From contig NZ_CANDNZ010000019.1 in NCBI RefSeq assembly GCF_947387555.1, forward strand, positions 1 to 64,000: a stretch of 64,000 nucleotides of DNA, written 5' to 3'. The position numbers and the translations under genes are program-made. Below the pieces are notes generated by a model. The model did no database searches. It was not told the origin of the DNA and was given only the letters and a program-made list of their open reading frames with translations. Of this stretch, positions 26,598 to 36,146 are shown in pieces. The DNA comes from Thalassomonas sp. RHCl1 (lineage in GTDB: Bacteria; Pseudomonadota; Gammaproteobacteria; Enterobacterales; Alteromonadaceae). Numbering within the stretch: the stretch's first letter is position 1; each line of letters begins with the position of its first letter.

Positions 26598-27074
26598 ATG
26601 AACAAGAGTGAAGTGATGGAAACGAAATATTTTTCCCTGTTGGCGGGACTGGGGGCGACCCTTACCCTGGCAATATTATCTTACCTGGAGGTATTCACCC
26701 AAAGCGGGTTATGGTTGATGGCACCCTTTGGTGCTACAACAGTGTTGGTTTTTGGCGTGCCGGCAAGTCCGCTGGCACAGCCAAAAAATGTTATCTTAGG
26801 GCATTTGTTGTCGGCAAGCGTCGGCCTGGTTTTTGTCACTTATGTCGGGGTTTATCCCTGGTCGCTGGCATTGGCGACCGGGCTGGCAATCACCTTGATG
26901 CTGGCCACGAAAACGACCCATCCGCCGGCAGGCGCCAATCCTATGCTGATTATGATGACAGGGCAAAGCTGGTCCTTTTTGCTGTCTCCTGTGCTGAGCG
27001 GGGTTTTGATCATTGTTGCTATGGGTTATCTGGTGAATAAAAGCCTGCAGCGGTATTTGCCTGTTAAGCCGTAA
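26598..27074 (+). CDS. HPP family integral membrane protein
   Basis: A 158-residue protein with four to five membrane helices. It carries the family-naming motif in KTTHPPAGANPMLIMM, as well as the conserved APFGATTVLVFG and PLAQPKNVILGH. HPP proteins are poorly known; relatives in plastids and cyanobacteria have been linked to nitrite transport. I chose ATG 26598 over an upstream GTG (26544), which would add a hydrophilic tail outside the family; ATG 26616 is also possible. A promoter with two palindromic operators lies 65-120 bp upstream, so expression is probably repressor-controlled. Confidence 0.85.
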   Translation: MNKSEVMETKYFSLLAGLGATLTLAILSYLEVFTQSGLWLMAPFGATTVLVFGVPASPLAQPKNVILGHLLSASVGLVFVTYVGVYPWSLALATGLAITLMLATKTTHPPAGANPMLIMMTGQSWSFLLSPVLSGVLIIVAMGYLVNKSLQRYLPVKP

Positions 27075-27213
27075 CCGGCTGTTTCATGGCTTTTGCTTGA
27101 TGGGGATGGCCCGGGATTAAGCAAGGGAAGTTCAGGGGATATAGCATCAAAGCCTGCTTTTTATCGGCTTTGATGCCCGCTATGCTTTATTGCAGTAAGT
27201 GCCCGCCTCTTAA

Positions 27214-27441
27214 TCAGCCCGCTTGGCTGCATATTTCATCTATCGATACCTGATAATACGAGGCCAGTGCGGCGGCAGTGCGATATAGTACCTGTTTACC
27301 GGTCTCCGCGCGTTTAATAGAGGCAATTGATAACTGGATGCGGTGATCTTTACATTCCTGGGCTAACTTTTCCTGGCTGAGCCCTTTAATTTTTCTTAAT
27401 TTTTTTAAGTTTTTGCTATTGAGTAACATACGGCCGTCCAT
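27214..27441 (-). CDS. Small XRE-type helix-turn-helix regulator
   Basis: A 75-residue protein that is essentially one Cro/C1-type HTH domain: LKKLRKIKGLSQEKLAQEC, then SIASIKRAETGKQVLYRTAA and LASYYQVSIDEI. No dimerisation or effector domain is attached. AAGGA lies 8 nt before ATG 27441. It is divergent from the Aer-like receptor gene, 450 bp away. Its targets are unknown. Confidence 0.82.
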   Translation of the reverse strand: MDGRMLLNSKNLKKLRKIKGLSQEKLAQECKDHRIQLSIASIKRAETGKQVLYRTAAALASYYQVSIDEICSQAG

Positions 27442-27891
27442 GCAGGGGGTTCCTTATAAGTTTGTGGTCATTCACTTGACCTGTTGGTAAGTAAACTCTT
27501 TAGGGTCATTTTCAGCTGCTGCTCATTGATACAAATTGAAATGTTATGCAGCACATGTATTTACAGCATAGTATAGCTTGGAAAATATAAGCAGTTGCTG
27601 TTGGAATATTTACGCCCGTTTTTGTCGAAAAGCAAAGGCATCGGTGACGGGGGAAGTGCGGGGTACAGGGTCTGCCACTACGAAGAATTTCTTATTGAAA
27701 AAGGTAAATTTTATTAAAAATCAGATTGATGCAGATCAACTTAACTTGCCCGGCTATCTAGGATAATAGCGATATTATAGTGCTATGATAGTCTGGTAAT
27801 TGCCCGGGAAAGGCTTTTTCTCACTTTTCCCCGAGCAATGGCTATGTCTATGATGGAAGTTTACTATCCCCCCATTAGTAAAAGGCATTTT
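27442..27891. other. Divergent regulatory region, XRE gene / chemoreceptor gene
   Basis: This 450-bp spacer contains an FNR-type site and matching -10 for the chemoreceptor gene (27726-27767) and an apparently untranslated leader of about 118 nt before its ATG. I saw no matching riboswitch consensus in the leader. Confidence 0.5.
27726..27767 (+). promoter_or_regulatory. FNR-type class II promoter of the chemoreceptor gene
   Basis: TTGATGCAGATCAA (27726-27739) is a perfect match to the FNR consensus TTGAT-N4-ATCAA. GATAAT at 27762-27767 is a suitable -10. A start site 7 bp further (about 27774) puts the FNR site centre at -41.5, the exact position of class II FNR-activated promoters. Confidence 0.75.
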
Positions 27892-29463
27892 ATGACAGTT
27901 AACAAGCAGGTTACGCAAACCGAAAAGACATTTTCTTCTTCCTCCATTTTGCTCTCCACCACAGATCTGAAAGGTAAAATCACCTATGCCAATCATGATT
28001 TTTGTGAGATTGCCGGTTATGAGCTCGATGAACTTATTGGCCACGGACACAATATTGTCCGTCACCCGGATATGCCAAAAGCCGCTTTTGCCGATTTATG
28101 GGACACCTTGAAGCAAGGGCGCTCCTGGATGGGCCCGGTAAAAAACCGCTGTAAAAACGGTGATTATTATTGGGTGAATGCCTATGTCACCCCGATTAAG
28201 GACGACCAGGGCAAAGTGGTTGAGTACCAGTCGGTCAGAACCGTGCCCGAAGAGAAGGTGGTGCGCCGGGCGAAAAAACTTTACCGCCAGCTTAATGAAG
28301 GGAAAACCCCGGTGCGGTTGAGGTTTTCCCGGCTTGACTATACCACCTATATGCAGTCTCTGCTGATGATGCTGACGCTGTTTTTAGGCATGGCCATGGC
28401 CTATAGGCAGGATTCGCTGCTGATGACTTTACCGGGTTTTATTATCAGTCTGGCGTGCAGTATTCTATTTGCCTTGTGGCGAAAACGGTATCAGCAGGTG
28501 GTGCACCAGGCGGAGCAGGTGTTTGATAATAACTTGATGAGTATCCTCTACTCCGGCTGCCCCGATAAACTCGGCCGGGTGGAGCTGGCGTTAAAGATGC
28601 GTAAATCCGAGTTAAATGCCGTGATTGGCCGGGTCCGTGACTTGTCGGAAAATGTCAATGGTATCGCCGAAGATACTGCGGCCAACGGCAATGATGTTTC
28701 GAAAATGTTGTCAGAGCAGAGCAGCGAAATAGACCTGGTGGCTACCGCCATGAACCAGATGGTGGGCACCATTAATGAATTATCCTCAAGTGTGCTCAGT
28801 GCCGCCGACGCATCTACCCAGGGGCAGAGCATCAGTAACAGCGGTATGGCGGTGGTGACCAATACCGTAGATTCTATCCACACCTTGTCGGGACAGCTGC
28901 AGGAAGTGGATGAGGTGATCACGCATCTGGTGCAGGGCAGCCAGTCCATCGAAACCATTTCCGATGAAATCAGCTCTATTGCCGATCAAACCAATTTACT
29001 GGCGCTCAATGCTGCCATTGAAGCGGCGCGGGCGGGAGAGCAGGGACGGGGTTTTGCCGTGGTTGCCGAGGAAGTCAGGGCACTGGCGCAACGTACCCAG
29101 CAGTCTACCGAAGAAATCAAAACCATGCTGGCGCAGCTTAATAAAGAGTCGGGAGAGGCGATTGCCGCGATGTCGAAAAGCCGGGATCTGGCCCGGGATT
29201 GTGTGCGTTTTGCCAATGATACCGGTAATACTTTGGGGGATGTTAACGGCGAAGTGGATAAAATTTCCGTGCTTAACCAGCAAATTGCCACCGCGGTGGA
29301 AGAGCAGTCGGTAGTGGCAGAGCAGGTCAGCCAGAATACCCACAGGATCAATGATATCGCCAATATCGGGGTCGGCCACGGTGAAGACTCCAAGCAGCTC
29401 AGCCATGATTTGCTCGATGAATTAAAAACCCTGCACAGTTTGATTGTACAGTTTAAAAGTTAA
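27892..29463 (+). CDS. Aer-like PAS-domain methyl-accepting chemotaxis protein
   Basis: A 523-residue receptor. A PAS domain comes first (about residues 15-120), with the Aer-like [20 protein letters not shown] and the [20 protein letters not shown] segment. Two adjacent membrane helices (about 155-195) follow. The cytoplasmic signalling domain has the invariant hairpin [20 protein letters not shown] / [17 protein letters not shown]. Aer proteins bind FAD in the PAS domain and mediate energy taxis or aerotaxis through CheW-CheA. The open frame starts at 27838, but ATG 27892 has AAAGG about 7 nt upstream and matches the family N terminus. The FNR-type promoter upstream fits a redox-taxis role. 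Confidence 0.93.
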   Translation: MTVNKQVTQTEKTFSSSSILLSTTDLKGKITYANHDFCEIAGYELDELIGHGHNIVRHPDMPKAAFADLWDTLKQGRSWMGPVKNRCKNGDYYWVNAYVTPIKDDQGKVVEYQSVRTVPEEKVVRRAKKLYRQLNEGKTPVRLRFSRLDYTTYMQSLLMMLTLFLGMAMAYRQDSLLMTLPGFIISLACSILFALWRKRYQQVVHQAEQVFDNNLMSILYSGCPDKLGRVELALKMRKSELNAVIGRVRDLSENVNGIAEDTAANGNDVSKMLSEQSSEIDLVATAMNQMVGTINELSSSVLSAADASTQGQSISNSGMAVVTNTVDSIHTLSGQLQEVDEVITHLVQGSQSIETISDEISSIADQTNLLALNAAIEAARAGEQGRGFAVVAEEVRALAQRTQQSTEEIKTMLAQLNKESGEAIAAMSKSRDLARDCVRFANDTGNTLGDVNGEVDKISVLNQQIATAVEEQSVVAEQVSQNTHRINDIANIGVGHGEDSKQLSHDLLDELKTLHSLIVQFKS

Positions 29464-29634
29464 CTCCGGGCGGCTGGTGCGGGGGAAAGATAGTTTTCTC
29501 TGCTTCTGCATTTGGCAGCCTGCTTTGTTTGATCACCAGCAAGGGGTTGTCTTGCTTTGATGTGTCGGCAGTAAATACTCAATTGCAGAGCAAACGGGAT
29601 GCTTAGCAGGACTGTAAGCTGAGATGTTGTTAAA

Positions 29635-29660
29635 CGGCCAGCCTGTTATCAGACTGGCCG
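29635..29660. terminator. Bidirectional hairpin between chemoreceptor and S8 protease genes
   Basis: CGGCCAG (29635-29641) pairs with CTGGCCG (29654-29660), with CTG/CAG pairs continuing inside around loop TTAT. The genes on both sides converge on it. Confidence 0.6.
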
Positions 29661-29692
29661 GCAACTGAGCTGGGGGCGTGCTCAGTTTGAAA

Positions 29693-31447
29693 TCATTCCT
29701 GATCTACCCAGGCATTAACATCAATATTGTCAGACAAGCCTTCGTTCCACACTGAGCCTTCGTTCCAGATCACCCCTTCATTCCACACTGAACCTTCGTT
29801 CCAGATCCCCCCTTCATTCCATACTGAGCCTTCGTTCCACAGCGAGCCTTCATTCCACACCGAGCCTTCGTTCCAGAGCGAACCTTCATTCCATACCGTG
29901 CCTTCGTTCCAGAACGAGCCTTCATTCCACATTGAGCCTTCGTTCCAGATATTGCCGTCAGCATCAAGCAGGTAGAAATTGTCATGTTCATCGACCCGGG
30001 CAGGTCCTTGAAAATGCTGGTTACCGTCAAGGTCTGCCGCGATATCCAGGCCATTGTTGGCACAACCGGATGCCGTGCTTTGCACCGCCCCCCAGGCATT
30101 GACTTTACCGGCTCCCTGGGTAAAAGGGCTGTAGGCGGCTTTGCCGTCGGCGGCGATTGCCATCTGCGCCGAAGTCATTAAACGACATTTAACATCATCC
30201 GGTGACAGGCCGGGATCATTTTGCAACATCAAGGCAACTGTGCCGGCAACCACGGCCGATGCCTGTGAAGTGCCGGATATTTCAAAATAACTTTGCCCCA
30301 GTATTGCTTCCGGATGTTGCTGGGCCAGGGTCGGTAAATAGGTATCATGTATTTTCCCCATCATATGGCCGCCCCAGGCGATTAAATCCGGCTTGATAAA
30401 GCCGGCATGGGTCGGACCGGCAGCGGAAAAGGTGGTGATGCGGTCATCGCTTTGGTCGTCTGGGGTATAATGATCGGTAAGCGCCCCGACGGTGATCACA
30501 TAAGGCACATTGCCGGGTACGCTGACAGTCATGGGATCCGGACCCAGGTTACCGGCGGATGTTACTACGACTATGCCCGCCTGCCATGCCCGCATGACCG
30601 CCTGATTAAGGGGATCATTCCAATAATAAGAGCGGGGTAAGGCGCCAAAGGAGAGATTTAACACTTTGATATTATAGGTGTCTTTATTGGCGACTAGCCA
30701 ATCCAGGCCGTTGATAACTTTCAAATAGGTGCCCTGGCCATTTTCATCAAAGGCCCTGACCGATACCAGGTTGGCATCGGGGGCCATACCGTTATATTCG
30801 CCGTTTTCATCAAGTACGCTGCTCAGGGCTATGCCGGCAACATGGCTGCCGTGGCCGTGATCATCTGAGTTTTTATGGACAAAATACATATTGCCGGTTT
30901 CGGCGTTATATTGGGCCAGGATACGCTCTTGCCCCTGGCTGTCCAGCCTTAAAAAACGGCCCTTTTTTGTTTTCACCGAAATACCGCTGTCAATAAAGGC
31001 AATGGTTACCCCTTGTCCTGTGATGCCCAGCTGGTGGAGCTGGTCTGCGCCGGTCTGGCGGGCGATATGGGTAGAGGTGGAAAAACTGCTGGTGGTCAGG
31101 GTTGCATCGGCAAAAGCCGTCAACTGGGTTGTGGCGGTAATTTGTGTTAACTGGCTTGGGGTTAATTGTGCGCCGATGGCATTAATAATGGCCAATTGAT
31201 GTGATATTTTGCCTCCGACCCGTTCTACCTGAGCTGTCATGGCTGCCAGGCTATCTCCCTGGAGTATATAGCTATTGCTTCTTTCCTTGTGTTCACTTGC
31301 CGGTAAGTTTTTATTGGCAGAGAGATGATCTACTTGCGCGGGACTTGAATGATACCCTATGATTGCCGTCATGGTTAATACCAGAGCCAAAGCTGTGGTG
31401 CTGATCATTGTCCTTAACGTTATTCGTTTCATTTTACAAAATTTCAT
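29693..31447 (-). CDS. S8 serine protease with C-terminal WNEG hexapeptide repeats (isolated paralogue)
   Basis: A 584-residue protein. It has an N-terminal membrane or signal segment (about 12-31), an I9-like propeptide (about 58-118) and a subtilisin domain with Asp153 (IAFIDSG), His199 (DDHGHGSHVAG), oxyanion Asn300 (TSAGN) and Ser394 (SGTSQASAVVAG). Two Cys follow (VKCRLM and GCANNGLDI), shared by all six paralogues. Twelve WNEG units occupy residues 501-570, and the end is NAWVDQE. Unlike the other five, it has no extra domain between propeptide and catalytic domain, so it is the simplest form. The ATG is preceded by GGAG. A canonical sigma54 element lies 46 bp upstream. It lies 15 kb from the other copies. 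Confidence 0.92.
   Translation of the reverse strand: MKFCKMKRITLRTMISTTALALVLTMTAIIGYHSSPAQVDHLSANKNLPASEHKERSNSYILQGDSLAAMTAQVERVGGKISHQLAIINAIGAQLTPSQLTQITATTQLTAFADATLTTSSFSTSTHIARQTGADQLHQLGITGQGVTIAFIDSGISVKTKKGRFLRLDSQGQERILAQYNAETGNMYFVHKNSDDHGHGSHVAGIALSSVLDENGEYNGMAPDANLVSVRAFDENGQGTYLKVINGLDWLVANKDTYNIKVLNLSFGALPRSYYWNDPLNQAVMRAWQAGIVVVTSAGNLGPDPMTVSVPGNVPYVITVGALTDHYTPDDQSDDRITTFSAAGPTHAGFIKPDLIAWGGHMMGKIHDTYLPTLAQQHPEAILGQSYFEISGTSQASAVVAGTVALMLQNDPGLSPDDVKCRLMTSAQMAIAADGKAAYSPFTQGAGKVNAWGAVQSTASGCANNGLDIAADLDGNQHFQGPARVDEHDNFYLLDADGNIWNEGSMWNEGSFWNEGTVWNEGSLWNEGSVWNEGSLWNEGSVWNEGGIWNEGSVWNEGVIWNEGSVWNEGLSDNIDVNAWVDQE
29738..29950 (-). repeat. 18-bp coding repeats, 12 x WNEG(S)
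   Basis: Twelve consecutive 18-bp units encode xWNEGx, with variable residues at position 1 (M, F, V, L, I) and mostly Ser after Gly. The units are diverged at the DNA level compared with the arrays at 49.3 and 57.4 kb. Confidence 0.9.
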
Positions 31448-31492
31448 TGAACATCTCCGCGAATATATTTTAAGTAAACCTGGCGCTAATAG

Positions 31493-31509
31493 AGCATTTC
31501 CTGTGCCAA
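31493..31509 (-). promoter_or_regulatory. Sigma54 (-24/-12) promoter of isolated S8 protease
   Basis: Read on the minus strand, TTGGCACAGGAAATGCT matches the sigma54 consensus TGGCAC-N5-TTGCW, with GG and GC at the required spacing. It lies 46 bp upstream of the ATG. Confidence 0.78.
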
Positions 31510-31610
31510 TCGATAAAAAATCTTCTAACGTTTGATTTTTATGAAATTATTCTTTAGTTAATCTGCTTCGCTTTATACTTTGAAAAATTTGACGAAAGAA
31601 CTCACGAAGC

Positions 31611-31627
31611 TTTTCGCCAGTTGTTTC
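31611..31627 (+). promoter_or_regulatory. Shared 17-bp upstream motif, copy 1
   Basis: TTTTCGCCAGTTGTTTC matches 15 of 17 positions of the motif found upstream of the other S8 transcription units. It lies 102-118 bp upstream of this gene's -24 element, in the opposite orientation relative to transcription. Confidence 0.55.
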
Positions 31628-32239
31628 ATCGTCGGATTTATCGGTGAATTCACCCGGTATGGCGAGCGTCATTTTTTACTTCGCTCGGGCAGGTATTCAT
31701 GGTTTTTTAAACATCTATTTGATTTTACAGGTAGGTTTTTGGCCTAAGTGCCAGGAAATGGCTCGTCAAAATTTTCGTTGGTCACTGTTAGTGCTGGTGT
31801 AGGGTGATGGCTTTTTGCTGATATCTCCTTTACTATAACGGCTTTTATATTGCTCGTCCGGTTGAGGCTAAAATACTTGGTTAATGGCAAAACCTTAAAG
31901 CGCTTAGCGCAGTCGAGATCAGTACTGGCTTGTTTGCTGGTGCTTTTTCTTTGTCGTGAACTTTTTTCCATCTGAAGTCAGCGGGAACCCGGATATTTGC
32001 TATCAAGCTTGTCGTTATTCGCCTCCCCATCCGCCTCCTACCCAAGGCGGGCAAGTATTTATTTAATCGTCCCAAGGGACTCGTGCGATGATTTTGATGC
32101 CGATTTCGCTGTTTGTCCGCCAGTTATCTGATGGTTTTTTGATAGCGGTGCGGTATGCGCGCTTTGTTTAAAGCAAAGTACAGCTAAAAGCGAAGCTGTG
32201 TAGCAAAACATCGCATTATTTTAATATGGAGTATTTTAC

Positions 32240-32935
32240 ATGAGCCAATTTATGGCGAGAGGCTTTAAGGTTTTATTGGTGTTTACCGCCTTATGTGCCT
32301 CGTTTTCATTGTTTGCCCACGGCGTTGATGAAGACACCAAGCAATTTTTAACCCAGAATCAGGGGGTATCCATTATCCCTTTTATTTATATCGGGGCGAA
32401 ACATATGGTGACAGGTTACGATCACCTGCTGTTTTTATTCGGTGTAATTTTTTTCCTGTTCAAAAGTAAAGATATTTTACTTTATGTCAGCCTCTTTACC
32501 TTAGGCCACAGTATTACCTTATTGTACGGTGTGCTCGGCAATATCGCGGTAAACCCCTATTTAATCGATGCCATTATCGGTTTGTCCGTGGTTTATAAAG
32601 GGTTTGATAATATCGGGGGCTTTAAGGCCCTGCTGGGTTTCCAGCCCAACCCCAGGGCGGCGGTGATGATTTTTGGCCTGTTCCACGGTTTTGGGTTAGC
32701 GACTAAAATTCAGGAATTTAACCTGCCGGAGCAGGGATTAGTCGCCAATATGCTGGCCTTTAATTTAGGAGTTGAGCTCGGGCAGTTTATGGCATTGGCA
32801 CTGGTGCTGATCGGGATAAGTTTCTGGCGCAGGCACAGCAGTTATTTTCGTTTTTCACTGGCAAGCAATACGCTGCTGATGAGTTGTGGTTTGATGCTGA
32901 CAGGGTTTCAGTTAACGGGCTTTTTTGTTAACTAG
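32240..32935 (+). CDS. HupE/UreJ family membrane protein
   Basis: A 231-residue membrane protein. An N-terminal signal-like helix is followed by six hydrophobic helices. Family motifs are present: YIGAKHMVTGYDHLLFLFGV, FTLGHSITL, GLSVVYKG and FGLFHGFGLA with conserved His and Asp. HupE/UreJ proteins are linked to nickel or cobalt entry at hydrogenase and urease loci, but many, as here, occur without these enzymes. GGAG lies 9 nt before the ATG. The next gene, a single-span membrane protein, is 127 bp downstream and probably co-transcribed. Confidence 0.85.
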   Translation: MSQFMARGFKVLLVFTALCASFSLFAHGVDEDTKQFLTQNQGVSIIPFIYIGAKHMVTGYDHLLFLFGVIFFLFKSKDILLYVSLFTLGHSITLLYGVLGNIAVNPYLIDAIIGLSVVYKGFDNIGGFKALLGFQPNPRAAVMIFGLFHGFGLATKIQEFNLPEQGLVANMLAFNLGVELGQFMALALVLIGISFWRRHSSYFRFSLASNTLLMSCGLMLTGFQLTGFFVN

Positions 32936-33062
32936 TGTTAGCCGAACGAGCGCTATTTAGTTATTACCGGTTAAGCTCATCTTGATGATGAGATAAATTT
33001 TATTCATTACTTCAGCTCTTTATTTATTGGTGAAGTAAAACAAGTATTTTTAAGGATATGTT

Positions 33063-33587
33063 ATGAACTCAGTCACCACACCGGTGCACTCCACCACCAG
33101 TCTGGTCAAAGCCAGTGTTTTGGCGGCGGTACTTGCCGCACTTGTTTTAGTTATCTGTATCTTGCCGTCGGAATACAATATCGACCCGACCGGCATGGGC
33201 GAAGCGTTAGGCCTGACGCAGTTAGCCGGGACACAACCGTTGCAGGAGCAAAGTGCTGCCGTTGATGAGAGTAAACGCACAGATACTGTTAAAATAGAGA
33301 TCCCCGCCGGCAAAGGTCTGGAATATAAACTGCTGATGGAAAAGTATGCCCATCTGGAATATGAATGGCATACCGGCGGTGAGGCGCTTTATTTTGACTT
33401 TCACGGTGAGCCCGAAGGGGATACCACAGGTTATTTTGAAAGTTTTGCCATCACCACTTCACATCAGATGAAAGGCTCTTTAACCACGCCGTTTGCAGGC
33501 TCCCATGGCTGGTACTGGAAAAACACCGGTGATGCCCCTGTGGTCGTGACCTTATCCATCAAAGGGGATTATACCATTAAGGGCTAG
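33063..33587 (+). CDS. Transmembrane anchor protein paired with HupE
   Basis: A 174-residue protein with one membrane helix (about residues 16-36, ASVLAAVLAALVLVICIL) and a large periplasmic domain. The domain contains VKIEIPAGKGLEYKLLMEKY, YEWHTGGEALYFDFHGEP and FAGSHGWYWKN. It resembles the 'transmembrane anchor protein' usually found beside HupE-like genes in marine gammaproteobacteria. The function is unknown; a role in metal uptake together with HupE is inferred. An AAGGATAT site precedes the ATG. Confidence 0.75.
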   Translation: MNSVTTPVHSTTSLVKASVLAAVLAALVLVICILPSEYNIDPTGMGEALGLTQLAGTQPLQEQSAAVDESKRTDTVKIEIPAGKGLEYKLLMEKYAHLEYEWHTGGEALYFDFHGEPEGDTTGYFESFAITTSHQMKGSLTTPFAGSHGWYWKNTGDAPVVVTLSIKGDYTIKG

Positions 33588-33841
33588 TGATTTTCCCCAA
33601 GTTGGGGCTGCTGCTCAGCCCCCTTGATGCCTTTTATCCGGGGGAATTTTGACCTGAGGCAAGTTTGGGCCTGTTTTCCTGCAGCTTTATCTCAATTCCC
33701 TACCTTAATTAAAAGAACAAACATACCCTTAGGCCCGGCAAGCTGGTATGATTTTGCCGGAAAACTGATCCACAGATAAAAATAGTCCGTTTATTGCTAC
33801 TTTATTGCCATTAAGCAGGACAAAATCAGGAATTATAAATA

Positions 33842-35962
33842 ATGAAATTAACAAAAATTGCAGCGGCACTAAGCTTTGCCCTTGCTCTTTCTGGCTGCTC
33901 TGAGCCACAAGAATCACAAACGTCTGCTGCGGTGCAAACACAAGCATCTGCCGGCCATGACCACGATAGCAAAGCGGCACATGATAGCGCGCAAAGTGCT
34001 AAAGACTTTCAGTGGCAGGCGGACCGCTTTGCCGATATCCGGGTTTTAAGGTATCAGGTACCCGGCTTTGAAGAGCTGCCGTTAAAAACCAAAGAATTAT
34101 TATTTTATCTTTATAAAGCGGCGTTATCCGGCCGTGATATGACCTGGGATCAAAACAACAAGTACAACCTGACCGTACGTCATACTTTGGAAGCTATTAT
34201 GGCGGATTACCCCGGTGATCGCAGCAGTGAAGAGTTTGCTAAATTTACCGAGTATACCAAGCGGGTGTGGTTCTCTAACGGTATCCACCACCATTATATG
34301 TCGGGTAAGATTTTACCTGAGTTTAGCAGCGACACTTTTGCCGGGTATGTCAAAGCCGTGGCCGGCAAAGGTAAATTACCCCTGACGGACAAGCAAAGCG
34401 CCGATGACTTACTGGCGATGTTAACGCCTGTGATGTTTGACCCTAAAGTTGCCGCTAAAATGGTGGACCAAAGCGCGGGCATCGATAACGTTGTTGCTTC
34501 TTCAGTCAACTTTTATGAAGGGGTTACCGAGCAGGAAGTGACCGACTTTTATAAAGCGAAAGTTAATGTAGATGATAAGCGCCCGGTATCCTGGGGCTTG
34601 AACTCCAAGCTGGTGAAAAAAGACGGCAAGCTGACCGAGCAGGTGTGGAAAGTCGGCGGCATGTATGACAAGGCCATCAGCGAAATCGTGCACTGGCTGG
34701 ATAAGGCGGCTGCTGTTGCAGAAAATGAGCAGCAGCGTAAAGCCTTAACCTTGCTGGCGAAATACTACCGCAGCGGTGACTTAAAAGACTTTGATGATTA
34801 CTCCATCGAGTGGGTAAAAGATATTAACTCCGATGTTGATGTGGTTAACGGCTTTATCGAAGTGTATGACGACCCGCTGGCCTATCGCGGTGCATTCGAG
34901 TCTGTGGTTTCGGTGAAAGATCATCACGCCACGAAAGTGATTGCTGCTATTGCTAAGCAGGCGCAATGGTTTGAAGATAACTCGCCCTTAATTGACGCCC
35001 ATAAAAAGAAAAGCGTTAAAGGCATTACCGGTAAGGCGATTACGGTTGTGGTTGAATCAGGGGATGCTTCGCCGTCGACACCTATTGGTATCAACCTGCC
35101 TAACGCCAACTGGATCCGCGCCGAGCACGGCTCTAAATCTGTCAGCTTAACCAATATAGTAAACGCCTACGACAATGTCCGTGGCGGCTCTTTGGCCGAA
35201 TTTGCCTGGGATGAAGCCGAGCTTAACCGCGGTAAAGAATTCGGGCCGTTAGGCTCTCATTTACATACCGACTTACATGAAGTGGTAGGCCATGCTTCCG
35301 GGCAAATCAATCCGGGTGTCGGCACGCCTAAGGAAACCCTGAAGCAATATTCGTCTGCACTGGAAGAAGGCCGCGCCGACTTGGTGGCCCTGTATTACCT
35401 GATGGACGAGAAACTGGTAGAGATGGGCGTCATGCCTAGCCTGGAAGTGGGTAAAGCCAGTTATGATCAATATATCCGTAACGGTATGATGTTGCAGCTG
35501 CGCCGCTTGAAATTGGGTGAAGAAATTGAAGAAGCCCATATGCGCAACCGTCAGCTGGTAGCCAGCTGGGTGTTTGAAAAAGGCGCTGCCGATAATGTCA
35601 TTGAAAAACGCGTACGTGACGGCAAAACCTACTTTGTGATCAATGATTATATCAAGCTGCGCGGTTTGTTCGGTGATTTACTGCGTGAATTACAGCGTAT
35701 CAAGTCAGAAGGTGATTTTGCTGCCGGTCAGGCGTTGATTGAAAACTACGCGGTTAAGGTTGACGAGAAGCTGCACAAAGAAGTGCTTAGCCGTTATGAA
35801 AAACTTAACCTTGCCCCTTACTCCGGTTTTATTAACCCGAAACTGGAAGCGGTATACAAGGACGGCAAGATGGTTGATGTCACTATCTCTTACCCGGATA
35901 ATTTCCAGCAGCAAATGATGGAATACGGACAGGATTACAGCCTGCTGCCGGTAATGAATTAA
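33842..35962 (+). CDS. Dipeptidyl-peptidase III-like (M49) metallopeptidase lipoprotein
   Basis: A 706-residue protein with a lipoprotein signal (LSFALALSGCSEP, lipobox Cys at about residue 19). It has the M49 zinc site: HEVVGH at 479-484 and EEGRAD at 508-513, corresponding to HExxGH and EExRAD of dipeptidyl peptidase III. The family removes dipeptides from the N terminus of short peptides. The lipobox suggests an envelope location, unlike the mainly cytosolic eukaryotic enzyme. Its length is normal for the family. AGGA lies a few nt before the ATG. A strong terminator follows, so it is monocistronic. Confidence 0.9.
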   Translation: MKLTKIAAALSFALALSGCSEPQESQTSAAVQTQASAGHDHDSKAAHDSAQSAKDFQWQADRFADIRVLRYQVPGFEELPLKTKELLFYLYKAALSGRDMTWDQNNKYNLTVRHTLEAIMADYPGDRSSEEFAKFTEYTKRVWFSNGIHHHYMSGKILPEFSSDTFAGYVKAVAGKGKLPLTDKQSADDLLAMLTPVMFDPKVAAKMVDQSAGIDNVVASSVNFYEGVTEQEVTDFYKAKVNVDDKRPVSWGLNSKLVKKDGKLTEQVWKVGGMYDKAISEIVHWLDKAAAVAENEQQRKALTLLAKYYRSGDLKDFDDYSIEWVKDINSDVDVVNGFIEVYDDPLAYRGAFESVVSVKDHHATKVIAAIAKQAQWFEDNSPLIDAHKKKSVKGITGKAITVVVESGDASPSTPIGINLPNANWIRAEHGSKSVSLTNIVNAYDNVRGGSLAEFAWDEAELNRGKEFGPLGSHLHTDLHEVVGHASGQINPGVGTPKETLKQYSSALEEGRADLVALYYLMDEKLVEMGVMPSLEVGKASYDQYIRNGMMLQLRRLKLGEEIEEAHMRNRQLVASWVFEKGAADNVIEKRVRDGKTYFVINDYIKLRGLFGDLLRELQRIKSEGDFAAGQALIENYAVKVDEKLHKEVLSRYEKLNLAPYSGFINPKLEAVYKDGKMVDVTISYPDNFQQQMMEYGQDYSLLPVMN

Positions 35963-35983
35963 TCATTCACTTCTGGTGAGATA

Positions 35984-36021
35984 AAAAAACCGCGGTGATA
36001 GCAATATCACCGCGGTTTTTT
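35984..36021. terminator. Strong terminator after M49 peptidase
   Basis: AAAAAACCGCGGTGATA pairs perfectly with TATCACCGCGGTTTTTT around a GCAA loop. The A-run and T-run make it work in both directions; it separates the convergent M49 and nrdD genes. Confidence 0.9.
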
Positions 36022-36146
36022 ATGTTCAGGACGAACGGCCAACTTACTTGTTCCAGACGTCAGTTAGACCCTACAGTCCCTGTAGGCAATGCTGCGGCAG
36101 CACGGATATCAAAGAGCAGCGATGTTCAGGATCAGTGATATCAGTA

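Larger units (their letters stand above)
31448..32239. other. Long spacer upstream of the isolated S8 protease
   Basis: It contains the minus-strand sigma54-like promoter (31493-31509) and an upstream 17-bp motif (31611-31627). The remainder to 32239 has two overlapping minus-strand open frames (31744-31971 and 31881-32075) that look like chance reading. The region also contains the HupE upstream region with no clear -35/-10. Confidence 0.45.

Noticed and set aside
27640-27720. G-rich leader segment before the chemoreceptor as a possible c-di-GMP riboswitch
   Set aside because: Does not fit the GEMM consensus stems, and it lies upstream of the predicted transcription start.
31744-32075. Two overlapping minus-strand frames in the spacer before HupE
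   Set aside because: Unusual composition, mutual overlap in different frames and no ribosome-binding site.
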